This document shows, piece after piece, positions 44,748 to 54,186 of a DNA stretch of 64,000 bases (its first letter is position 1; the number at the start of each line of letters is the position of its first letter). This stretch comes from Gracilariopsis chorda (taxonomy: Eukaryota > Rhodophyta > Florideophyceae > Gracilariales > Gracilariaceae). A program made the position numbers and the translations under genes. Where the stretch lies: assembly GCA_003194525.1 (NCBI GenBank), contig NBIV01000112.1, positions 178,519 through 242,518 of the forward strand, written 5' to 3'. A model generated the notes under the pieces. It saw nothing but the letters and a program-made list of their open reading frames with translations, had not been told where the DNA came from and did no database searches.

Positions 44748-45099
44748 TGGGGGGTGATACCGCCTGGGTTATAGCCTGTGGAGCAGACCGAACGGAGAGC
44801 GTTCTTCGGGCATTTTAACCCACCTCATTGTTGTCCAAACGTTCCGGAATGGAGGTCCGCGTGCGCGGTGAACCTTGCAGGGGTATACCAACTTCATCGG
44901 TAGAACCAGTTCGAAAATTGGGAGCCGGTGGCGGCATACTGCGTGCCAATCAACGGAGTGTTAAGATCTTCAATGAACTTAAATCAGAGGTTTTCAAAGG
45001 ACTGGGATAACAAAAAGTTCTTCATAGATTCTTCCAAAGAACTAGGACAGCACAGAAATGCACAAAGTCATCAAACCAATTATAGGTGAACCGATTCTA
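44748..45099. other. Element C leader and gag start region, decayed
   Basis: Lies between gag and the primer-binding site. Minus-strand frames similar to the Pro/Arg-rich gag N-termini are broken. Nothing else seen. Confidence 0.5.
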
Positions 45100-45112
45100 G
45101 GTCGGGAGACCA
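45100..45112 (-). other. Element C primer-binding site
   Basis: Minus strand TGGTCTCCCGACC, identical to element D, two bases from the LTR end at 45115. Confidence 0.75.
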
Positions 45113-45114
45113 CT

Positions 45115-45771
45115 TGCGTAGCAATCTCCCTAGGCGGGGGATCCTCCCAAGTTGTTCGTGGCGTTGATCTCTTGCGAGGTCGGTGCAGCGACAGGGCCCG
45201 CCGTACCACATGGTGTTCGGGTGTAAAACCGAGCTGGCTTCCGGCTATACGGACGGATGTGTTCCATTAATCGGGTTACCAGCTCCTCAACGAAGTGCGC
45301 AGGTCTCTCCGAGCGGTGTTCCGGTCCACGGAAAAATCTACGAAGGAAAAAGGGGAAGAAACCAAAGGAAAGGTATAACCCAGCTGGTCGTGCAGAAAGC
45401 CGAGGGAGGCTCGGGGGTGGGTTTTGTTGCTTATTCAGCCAGCACGGCAAAACTCAATACTGAGTCGAATGGCTCTCTATTCCCACAATAGAAATTAACC
45501 AATACTGTGAAAATAGTAAACACTGGGCGAACCCACGGGGTAAAACAGATCAGCGGCCTTTGTGGACACTTTGCGGGTGAGTATAAAGAGACTGAACGCG
45601 GTGAAACCCAGGGAGGAGTTGATCACTTCGCGCAGGCGATAAACTCAGAGCCGAATTACAGCTTAATTTTACTTTGGGGTGAAACGGAGTGGCCGTCCTC
45701 CCGTACGTACGATTGTGTCACAATAAAGTACTACTGTACTGTGCCACACTTGTGTTCAACACACTTGTGTC
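45115..45771 (-). repeat. Element C 5' LTR, cut by transposon copy R
   Basis: Matches the B 3' LTR (55660-56574) and the inverted fragment at 17103-17758. It stops at 45771 where the transposon terminal repeat begins. The remaining 200-250 bp should lie beyond the window. Confidence 0.75.
45764..45771. repeat. Predicted target duplication of copy R (left side)
   Basis: CTTGTGTC directly precedes the terminal repeat. Its partner should follow the other end of copy R, outside the window, so this is a prediction only. Confidence 0.3.
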
Positions 45772-45791
45772 ACGTCGGTGTTCTCGGAATG

Positions 45792-46250
45792 TTAGATAGA
45801 GGTGCTAGATCGCAAGTTTCTTAGGCAAAAGCTCAAAAATACTAGGAAAAGGATAGATTCTGCTAGTTTCGGGCGGTTGCCAAGTAAAAAAAATTTTCTT
45901 TTTGGAATTCACACTTCCATATCTTACAGAGCCTTGCCTCACCTGCACTGCGCATCGCTAGTTTCAAGTTTGGAGCAAGTTCATTCTCCACTAAAAGATA
46001 GATACAGATCTCAAAATGGCGCTGGCCACGCAGCGGCCATCGCCATTTCGTGCACCCAACCAAAACTAACATTTTCATTTCCATCTTTTGAATTTCAAAC
46101 TTCATACTGCCCTAGTTTGACTTCCAACTCATCCTCAGGAACTCATCTGGGTACCTCTCTCCGTTCTCACACACCCGACGCACCGCGCATCAGATTCCAA
46201 TACCACCCATTCCATCGTCCTAACAGCCTCAACGACACTCCTAAACATCA
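45792..46250. other. Subterminal region of copy R
   Basis: Matches copy L 30100-30545. It contains a hairpin at about 46013-46049 (AAATGGCGCTGGCC/GGCCATCGCCATTT type). No gene is credible. Shared subterminal repeats are typical transposase-binding regions, but binding is not shown. Confidence 0.6.
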
Positions 46251-46937
46251 CTAGCCTTCTTCTCCCTCTTCCCTCTTTCCATGCCTCCTCTTCAACCGAA
46301 TCCTAACCTCCAATCCTTCTTTGTCCTTCTGCTCCAACCTCCTTTTCACGCCCCTTCTACCTCCAGGAGTAACCGGAGACCAACTCCCGACAGCACCTCC
46401 CACCCCACCTTCCCCTCCACCTCCATACATCTTGTTCCGCATATCCTCGACTAGATGCAGAGCCCTGTCCACCAGTAAAAGCCGCTTCTCCAACTCCAAA
46501 ATCCGTCCTCGCAACTCTTCATTCTCCTTCCACAGCCTCCCCAGCTCCTCTCCCACACACGCCACAACCCCATCGACGTGCTGCTCTGCTCACACCCCAG
46601 CCTCCCTCACCCTCCGGCGCAACTCAGCCACAGCACCCATCGGCAGTCCTTCCTCCGACGCACTCAGAACCATCCCTCCCAACTCCACGACAACCTCCTC
46701 AATACACTCATCCAAGCGCTCCTTAATCCCTCCCCCAGCGCTCCTCAATAGTTCCTTCACATCGCGGTAGAACCCATCCATTCGTTTCCCTCCACCTCCC
46801 CCTACCCCTCCTCCTCGACCACCCTCGCCCGCACCTCCCTCCCCACAATCCCCTCCCATCATCGTCCCAACCCCAAGCTCACTGACCGAAAATTGCAAAT
46901 AGTAGTCATGGTGCGTGTGGATGTTCTCAAATGACAT
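46251..46937 (-). pseudogene. Gly-rich coiled-coil cargo protein (one stop)
   Basis: Two frames in the same phase, 46937-46590 (115 codons from ATG MSFENIHTHHDYY) and 46565-46251, split by one TGA. The joined length is about 229 residues. A Gly-rich stretch (about 32-50) precedes a helical region (FYRDVKELLRSAG ... CIEEVVVELGG), then after the stop a coiled coil (LWKENEELRGRILELEKRLLLV) and a basic tail (RRGVKRRLEQKDK). No known family; a DNA-binding accessory protein is possible. Deleted from copy L. Confidence 0.5.
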
Positions 46938-47603
46938 GAATCTTCAAGAGTCGTGAATGAATGTTCAACAGTGGTGAGTGAATTTTCAAAAGTCGATAAT
47001 GAATGTCCCACCTCTTCACTTGAACCAACTGTGTCACTGCTTAAATGCACAGCTTATCATCTTCTCATTTGCTCACCCCTTGTCCTTCCCAACACACAAA
47101 ACAATACTTTGAACCTCTACACGATAATGCCTTCACCCTTTTCACTATTCTTCATACATCAAGCACGCCACAATGCATTCATGTATGAAAAGAACCAGTA
47201 CTTTCTATATCAACAGAATGGACAATCGCGGTATTTGGCTATAACAACGGGATCCTTCACACCCGTACAATCACCTTCAATTCTCATACATAATCCCATA
47301 CTCAATTTTACATCCATTCGTGTTTCATATGAGCTGTCCCTTCATTCTCCCCTCCAATACACCCATCCCAAGTTTCTTCTCATACTTGTAGACATTTGTT
47401 TATGGAATATAACAAAGCAAAATCTTTGTAGACATCATCCCTTCATTATTACGCATCATTCGAATGAAGCCGCATAAAAAGTAATCCCCATCGTACTAAA
47501 CCTCTCCCATTCACTATAAACATTCACTATAAACATTCATTATAAAGATCAAAAAGCAATCATAAGATTTAACAAACGTATATCACTAGTTTACTTATCA
47601 TTA
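46938..47603. other. AT-rich spacer with short repeats
   Basis: Contains an imperfect 21-bp repeat (TGAATG-TTC type, 46950-47005) and three copies of CATTCACTATAAA-like units at 47512-47548. The 174-codon plus frame (46953-47477) has no motif and is not accepted as a gene. It could hold the promoter of the coiled-coil gene. Confidence 0.45.
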
Positions 47604-48671
47604 TCAATGGCTTTCATCGTCCTCACCTATCAGACCCTCTGCTCCTTTAGGAACCATTTCACCCTCATCGTCATCCTCCTGTTCATAATCTCCATCAGTG
47701 TTCATTTCCACTGGTTTCAGTATATTCTCATCGTCCTCCTCATCCGACGGGTTCTCACCTTCGGCTTCTTGCATAACTACATCTCTATCGTCAGCTTCAT
47801 CTCCCCGCTCCCCTTCCCCTCCTCCCACCTCACATAAATCGCCACGGTCCTCTTCATCATTAAAAAAGGGAGGGCAAAAACCGCTTTGCCTATGCACCGC
47901 ATCCGGGAGATTGTATCCCTCAGGTACAAAGTACATATGGTATCGCATGCAATAGCCTTTCGCTATTCCATCATTGTACCCAGTCCCAGCATGAAATACA
48001 TCCCCTCTTCCAATGAACACAGAAAACGGTGGAACTCTGAACTTCCAAACCATCATAGAAGACGAAAGCTCTTTCAGGTTACCCCGTGTCAATGTTAGAC
48101 TATGTGACCGTTCACAAACCCAAATCATGAACGCATCCGGTCCCGATGCCATTGCAAAATACCCCGGGTTCACATTTCTCATCCTGTCATTCTCCGTGAA
48201 ACCCCTGAAATCCGTGTGTAGCACCTGCCTCGGACAATCCTCTCCAGTACAAAGGATACGGCCACCCGTGTGAGGGGCATACATCTCTCCACCTTCAGAC
48301 AACCCGGGAGCCGCTGCAATCTGACCGAGCCTTGCATCCAACATGGCTCTCTTTCGAGCAAGAACCGCACCGTTTTCAAGCTCCTCAACTCTGTCCGCAA
48401 TTCCTCGTTTGGTTGTGATGAAACGACCCACCGTCTTGATACCATTCTTAACATCGTTTACCCCTCCTTCATTGATGATCATATTCCTGAAAACACGATT
48501 GGCTTCGTTCGTGAGATCCGGTTGCGAAACAAAGTCGCGTTCGAAGAAGTCCATCAGTTCTCCTATCACATCTTCGTCCATTTGCAGTCCCCTCCTCGAA
48601 GCCTCACTCGCCATGCCTTCATCTGTCCCGAAATTATCCAGCACACAAAACCCTCTCTCCGACAGCTCCAC
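47604..48671 (-). pseudogene. Fe(II)/2-oxoglutarate-dependent dioxygenase
   Basis: 355-codon frame whose start is GTG, so it is the continuation of an upstream frame rather than a true start. Metal and cosubstrate residues are in the right order: His152-x-Asp154 (RQVLHTDF), His227 (GRGDVFHAGTGY) and Arg243 (CMRYHMYF), 16 residues later. The acidic C-terminal tail (270-355) is Glu/Asp-rich. Such enzymes hydroxylate or demethylate proteins, nucleic acids or small molecules. TET/JBP and AlkB are DNA-acting members, but I cannot place this one in a subfamily. Its neighbours are DNA and chromatin enzymes, which favours a nucleic-acid or histone substrate (inference). Absent from copy L. Confidence 0.7.
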
Positions 48672-49420
48672 TCTCTTCTTTGCAAAGTAACACGAGCCAA
48701 GTCCTCTCTCTCAAAAGCGGCCATCCATAACGCTTCCTCTTCATTCGATGCCGTTCCTGATGACGGCATCTTCATGCCCAGCACTGCACGTGTCGTAGTA
48801 CCCATCTCTTTGTGCATGTTGCGCGACGCACGCCAGTACACAGCATGATGAACTATTCGGAAGTCATCAGGTGATAGGCACTCCGCCCGATGGTGCTTCC
48901 TCAGATTTATCCTCTGCATCCATGGATGGGAATGCTTCACTGCATTTCCGCTTGCAGCCCACTCACTCGGCAACGAGTATACCAGGTCCACCCAAGACAT
49001 GTCCGCTCCCATAGTCAGCTCTCCTGGCGTACTTAAGCCAGCTGGAAGCTTGTCAGGATTCTTATCGTCAAAGCTGCCTGCGGTTTGCTGCTCTTCTGCC
49101 TCGTCTTTCTCATCATCCACAAAGTCCTCCTGAGCTTCATCCTCGCTTGAATCGAGCACAATGATCTCCTGTGCTGTCAACCACCTCTTCAAATCTCTCC
49201 TTTCCATGTTACGCAGCACCTCCACCACCTCCTGCGAGATACCAAAGCCAGGTCGCTTCACACCAGGTGCAGTCGGCTTACGATTCGATCGTCTCTGCCT
49301 CTTCACCGGTGGCTCAAAATCAACTGACTGTTCATCTTCATCTTCGTCCAGGACCTGCACTTTACGCTTCTTTGATATTCGCTTACTTCTTCGAGGCTCC
49401 TGCTCAGGGTTTGGAGGCTC
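48672..49420 (-). pseudogene. Middle segment linking ParB-like and dioxygenase parts
   Basis: Frame 49360-48566 is in the same phase as the ParB-like frame, separated only by the TAG at 49421-49423. It begins with basic nuclear-signal-like KRQRRSNRKP and acidic runs, then an ordered part (SWVDLVYSLPSEWAAS, HHAVYWRASRNMHKEMG). Near 48680 (LARVTLQRRE) it passes by a one-base shift into the dioxygenase frame (VELSERGFCVLDNF). It therefore reads as a linker and N-terminal cap of the dioxygenase in a single ancestral gene. Confidence 0.55.
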
Positions 49421-50674
49421 CTAAGCAGCTTCCTCATTCAGACCAAGCAACTCGATCACGTCCACATCGGCCGCAGAAGGAGCAGCAGCAGTAGGATCCT
49501 GTCCCTGAATGCCCGACAAAGCGCTGGACAACGTCCTACGAACCTCTTTCACCTTATTACTCACTCTGGACTCCAGTGAGCTGCGTTTCCCTTTCGTATA
49601 CCACTTCCCCAGACGAGATATGATATACTTTGACACAATCTGGTCAGAATCGCCGATGGTAACCGTGGTATTCATCACTTCCTGTACATTCCTTTTCTCC
49701 TTCATGGAACTCCCCAGCTCACTGGGAATGTCATACGTTCTAGAAGCGCAGTCGAAGAAGTACCTTTGGAAATCCTCAAACGGTCCCATCTTCACAGCGG
49801 CCGCCGACCTCACTCGAACATGCGCCTGTAGACATTGGATAGTAAAACGAATCTTATCCCCTGACATTCCAAGCAGAATATCACTAGACACATGAGTGAT
49901 TCCAATTTGAGGCGTCTCCTGCCACACCACATCGAAGAACTCTAACAGACCGGGATTACGCGCAAACTTCAGAGCAAGAGCAGAATAGCGATTGAAATGA
50001 CGTATCTTCCCTTCTTTCCCCTTCGTCTCACTGCTCCACAACACCCCCGTGATTTCGCTTGGTTTAAGCTTCGACAACTCATACCCATCCTGCTCTACGC
50101 CATTACGAATAAACGAAACAGCAGTGTGAATCTTATCTGCGAAAGACATCACCAGAACATTGGAGCTCAAACCATTCAACGTCTTCGCCAGCCACAACAC
50201 CTCATTCAATGTCATTCTCCGGCCGTCGTTCCGTTCCCAAAGCGTGACCTTCAAACCAGCAGTAATCCGTGCCCATCTCGCACCATCCAGCTCGAGGTCC
50301 AGTAGAACACTCACTCGATGGAAGCCGTCCACCAAAACCACAGGAACAATCAAAGGCCCACTCGCATCAATAGCGTCACGAACCGGCACATTCTCAAACA
50401 GGGCCACCGCAATCGACCCAAGAGAAGGGAGCCATCCGAATTTCCTAAGTTTGTTCGAAGTATCTCGAAGATGTTTGTCATTCTTCGAACGAACCACTTT
50501 CTTCGGAAATCGAATGTTGTGGATATCGATTACGCAATTGTGCTGGTCATAATCATCTCGATTGATGTCTAAGCCCCCAAAATTGTTATCCACCTCTTCC
50601 GAAGGAACAGCATCACCGTCATCATATAAAACCCTCTCCTCCAGATCAAGATCGTTCCTGGAGAGTACAGGCAC
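49421..50674 (-). pseudogene. ParB-like DGxHR domain protein
   Basis: 417-codon frame. Residues 48-125 resemble the ParB/Srx N-terminal fold: VIDIHNIRFPKK at the start and VVLVDGFHRVSVLLDL (DGxHR at 116-120), the nucleotide-binding and catalytic signature. Residues about 125-400 are helical (MTLNEVLWLAKTLNGLSSNV, TIQCLQAHVRVRSAAAVK). In phages and bacteria such domains often sit beside or fused to DNA methyltransferases, matching this neighbourhood. The frame continues upstream through one TGA (50702) to ATG 51478 and downstream through TAG into the dioxygenase segment. Confidence 0.65.
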
Positions 50675-50701
50675 CTCTATGACGTCATCATCGGAGCTTG
50701 C

Positions 50702-51478
50702 TCAGATTTCAGGGCCTCCTCCGTTTCCAGAGCCGCCCGCGAGAGCACCTGATGTTCCTCCACCGCTCTGACGGGTTTTCACCGGAGCCTCTCCACCGCT
50801 CTCAAGGCTCTTCACCGGCGCTTTGGTCACCAAAATGCTTGATGGTGTACCAGCAACAGTGGGAAGGCACTTGACTTGTCTTGCAGTGGTCTTGGAAGCT
50901 GTACTTCTGTGGAAAGTCTTCACATTTGCTCCTGACTGCTGTGGAACCGACTCATTCTCTTCTCCGCTTTCATTTTTGACACTCATCATCGCAGTGTCCC
51001 ATGCATATAAACCCGCTGAAACCATCTCCTTCAAAGTTGCGGGCGGTTCCTCGGGACCCCCAAAAACATAAGGGTACTTCTCATCTTGGTGTGACGAAAT
51101 ATTTGTCTTAAAGATAACCACCAAGTCCTCTCCAGGTCTCTGCGTAGAGGACAGGGGATGGTTGTGTAGAGAACGACAGTGTCTCGTCCCTGGCCCCCCA
51201 GCAACCCCCACACCGCGCAATTTCGCCTCTCCTACCTTCCCGTTCGCATCACTACTCCCAACTCGTACGAACAGATTGACCTCCGCATCGCCCTTAAGCA
51301 CCTGACCCGTATTGCCCCCAATTGATAGCTCAGGGTGGCTGGCAGTTCGGGAGGCGCCCCGGCTCTTCGCTTTGCCTCGCGTGGTCGGCATGTCGATAAC
51401 ACGTCTCTTCGGCGAAACAGGCTTCCTCGGAGTCCATTTCCGTGATGGCGCGTTTATCTTATTCCCAGTGGAATCCAT
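50702..51478 (-). pseudogene. N-terminal segment of ParB-like gene (copy R)
   Basis: ATG at 51478 (MDSTGNKINAPSRKW), immediately beside the palindromic region. Basic, Ser/Pro-rich residues 1-55, then an ordered stretch with DLVVIFKTNISSH and PATLKEMVSAGLYAWDTAMM, then a Gly/Ser linker. The TGA at 50702-50704 is GGA (Gly) in copy L. Copy L instead has a TGA seven codons earlier, where this copy has GGA. The phase is that of the ParB-like frame. Confidence 0.65.
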
Positions 51479-51690
51479 GGCTGAGTACTTCAAAGGTCGC
51501 GCTTGCGTTTTCTTGGCACCTGCTGACGTCGAATGCTCCCGTGATCACGTATGATTGGTTCCAAAGAGATGGACGTAAGCACTATATATCGTTTTCAAGA
51601 CGTTTCATGACATCCATGCGTCGTCATCGTAGCATCCCTGCAATTCCCCTCCCCATTACTTGCATTGCAAAAAACTTTTGATAATTTTTT

Positions 51691-51838
51691 GGTCGAGGAC
51701 CATGGTCCGAGGTGTCGTGGTGCTCCATCGCGAACAAGATGGAGCGCCAGGAATGAATTTTAATTAAAATTTCGCGTCCTGGCGCTCCATCGTGTTCGCA
51801 ATGGAGCACCATGACACCTCGGACCACGGTCCTCGACC
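51691..51838. repeat. 148-bp palindrome, copy R unit 1
   Basis: Arms beginning GGTCGAGGACC, inner GGAGCACC/GGTGCTCC and GGAGCGCCAGGA/TCCTGGCGCTCC pairs, AT-rich centre. Homologous to 28745-28892. Confidence 0.85.
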
Positions 51839-52178
51839 CATAACGAAGAGAAACATAATCCGTGGCAACCAAGTCAAAAGCGTCTTGCGCATTCTTCGCA
51901 ACCGCATTCGTTGCGTCGGTTTGGGGGATTGAAAACTTCTATTGAACCCGAAGAACAACTTTTTCTTGTTAATCAAAGCACTGGAGTGGTCGTCTCCAAC
52001 AGTGTTACCCCTTTCTTTTGAAGCTCCCGTGATCACGCTTGCTTGGTTCCAAAGAGATGGACGTAAGCACTATATATCGTTTTCAAGACGTTTCATGACA
52101 TCCATGCGTCGTCATCGTAGCATCCCTGCAATTCCCCTCCCCATTACTTGCATTGCAAAAAACTTTTGATAATTTTTT

Positions 52179-52312
52179 GGTCGAGGACCATGGTCCGAGG
52201 TGTCGTGGTGCTCCATCGCGAACAAGATGGAGCGCCAGGAATGAATTTTAATTAAAATTTCGCGTCCTGGCGCTCCATCGTGTTCGCGATGGAGCACCAT
52301 GACACCTCGACC
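52179..52312. repeat. Palindrome, copy R unit 2 (outer arm shortened)
   Basis: Same palindrome lacking about 14 bp of the outer right arm (ends CACCTCGACC). Homologous to 28256-28403. Confidence 0.85.
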
Positions 52313-52357
52313 CAAAACGAAGAGAAACATAATCCGAAGGATACGGGTTCATTCAAG

Positions 52358-52963
52358 ATGCACAGAACCGGAGAAGAGCTTATTGATGCTTATCTTGCAG
52401 TTCGTGATGACTACGCAGCGACGAGGCAAAATGTGGATGAGCCGAGAAGTTTGAAGCACACCGACTTTATGGAGTTCGCGGTACAAAGTCGCAACGTTCA
52501 TGACTCTGCCAAGAAAATGTTTCTCACTCTCATCGGACCGGATTACATCTCGTACTCGGACTCCGAGCTCCGTAACATGTCTCTCAGAGGCCCTCCACGT
52601 CAACTCTATCTTATAGCAAGAGTGGTGGACGTAAAGGACCGTGAAGAAGACAGGCGTGTAAGGGACTTTTGGAAGGTTTATTGTAAAAGGGAAGGGCTTA
52701 AAGGAATTCCCCGTAACGTGTTGCTATCTTTCTTTTGCAAGTCCCGTGTTCTGGGAGCAACCAAGAAATCTTCCGCTTTCCACTCAGATCCTTGCACCGA
52801 CTTTGTAATGGTCATTGGGTTGTCTATGGTGCAACAAAATGCCGTGGATAAGAAAGCAAGTGGTAGGAAGAGGAAAGTGGCATGGCAGCTAAGAAGTTCT
52901 CGAAAGAGAGTTTGTCGGACAAGACCCAGAGTCAGAGAGTCGGGTATGGTGTGCAGCTGGTGA
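52358..52963 (+). CDS. Small cargo gene next to methyltransferase (copy R)
   Basis: 201 codons from ATG 52358 (MHRTGEELIDAYLAV), intact here while copy L has a stop. Motifs: KHTDFMEFAVQSRNVHDSAKKM, RQLYLIARVVDVKDREEDRR, ending in basic KKASGRKRK. Unknown family. Its last 82 bp overlap the methyltransferase frame in a different phase, and the shared tail of about 25 residues looks like run-through. It may be the first exon of the methyltransferase. Confidence 0.5.
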   Translation: MHRTGEELIDAYLAVRDDYAATRQNVDEPRSLKHTDFMEFAVQSRNVHDSAKKMFLTLIGPDYISYSDSELRNMSLRGPPRQLYLIARVVDVKDREEDRRVRDFWKVYCKREGLKGIPRNVLLSFFCKSRVLGATKKSSAFHSDPCTDFVMVIGLSMVQQNAVDKKASGRKRKVAWQLRSSRKRVCRTRPRVRESGMVCSW

Positions 52964-54186
52964 CAAGGGCTTGGGATTGTTTCGCCCAATTCCTCGGGTT
53001 TCCCAACGTTGAGGTTATGATCTTGCCTTACATTCGACTCGACTATATCAGTGTAGTCTTCACCGATATCGCACAATGCTCCATGGGCTTCCAACACAAA
53101 GATTGTTCCAAACAGTTTGTGGAGGAGAAGAACGTCACCACCATAGAAGAAAACGTTGCCAAATGGGCATGGAATCTGCCGGACCCAATGGATACAGCGC
53201 TTCGCCTTTGTGCCAAAGAATACCTTGGTGACCTTTCTAATGTGGTGTTACAAGAGAAACTGTTCCACATCTGTGCTCCCAGCAAATGGGATGCCCTCAA
53301 AAGGTTCATCATCACGAGAACGAGACGTTTTCCTCTGCGGTTTGAGAACTTTAGTAAATCTCTTTTCACTACGGTTCAAGAGGCCATAAAGCCTCTGAAG
53401 CTCATTGCATTTCATGGGAGCAATGTCAAAGTACATCAAGCTGTGAAACTAGAACCCGCAGAAGACGTTGACATCATTATGGAGCCAGTAGAAACTGGTA
53501 CGGCTGGTGGTGGGAGCGAACGTGCTGAGCGTGTGGAAGGTGGTGATCAGGGTGAGTTGGGAGAAGTGGAAGAGATAGAGATGGTAGAGGATGCGGAACA
53601 TAGTACTGCACCAAAGGCCACTGAAGGACTGCAGACAACAGCTTTGTCGCAGAACTTATCGTATGATGTCGAAGGCACGGGGATTCGTGCACCACCGTAC
53701 CCTACGACTTTGGATGATGTGATAGCTTACAAGTATTGTGAGAAGGAGATGTCCCGCGACTTCTGTCTCCACAACTGCAAGTTCGAAAATATCATCGAAG
53801 TTGACGACAACAAGTCTGGCGAAAGCGAGGTATCTATTAAAGGAAGGGTACAGTTCCTGCTTGCCGATCCGCCATATGGGACTCGTTCTGAGCGTCGTTT
53901 GGAGAACAGCAAACACGATATTCTGACAGAGAAGGGCATGAGCAGGTCAGCGAGGAGGTCGTCAAAGCTTCTACGTCCTGGTGAACATATTATACAGTTC
54001 TGCTCATGGGATCAGGTACCGTTGTGGCGGGATGTGCTACGGAAAGTTACCTACATGGATGAATCTGATACGATGCGTTACTCCTTTGTCGTCGACGAAC
54101 AGCCCCTCCATTTCGTACGGTCTTTAGGTAATACGACGGGTAACGTTGGGAGAAGAAGTTGCCGGTTGCACCAGACGACAGAATAA
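52882..54186 (+). pseudogene. DPPY DNA methyltransferase N-terminal half (copy R)
   Basis: 434 codons from the first ATG after an in-frame TAG. QFLLADPPYGT (motif IV) at residues 324-334, acidic insert at about 200-240. Ends at TAA 54184-54186, at the same place as copy L. The phase continues with 16 sense codons to the next frame. Copy R keeps the catalytic DPPY. Whether the TAA is a fixed lesion, lies in an unrecognised intron or is bypassed cannot be told. Confidence 0.7.

Larger units (their letters stand above)
17103..45771 (-). mobile_element. Element C: old Ty3/gypsy copy hosting nested insertions
   Basis: Reading on the minus strand from the right: 5' LTR (45115-45771, cut by transposon copy R), primer-binding site, gag N-terminus (44262-44747), insertion D, rest of gag (36046-37456), pol (about 32053-36049), chromodomain (about 30758-30925), insertion copy L, aORF on the opposite strand (19064-20770), and 3' LTR pieces. 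Order and homology match A and B. Frames on either side of each insertion belong to the same protein or spacer, which is the evidence that C is one element. It is the most decayed of the four. Confidence 0.8.
51541..52312. repeat. Tandem pair of 490-bp units in divergent intergenic region
   Basis: A segment of about 150 bp plus palindrome starting near 51541 recurs near 52030. It separates the leftward ParB-like gene from the rightward methyltransferase block, so it should contain both promoters. TATATA (51584-51589 and about 52071) lies in each unit. Copy L has the same two units. Confidence 0.7.

Noticed and set aside
46953-47477. 174-codon plus-strand gene
   Set aside because: No motif, biased AT/C composition, contains the 21-bp repeat, and lies between minus-strand genes.
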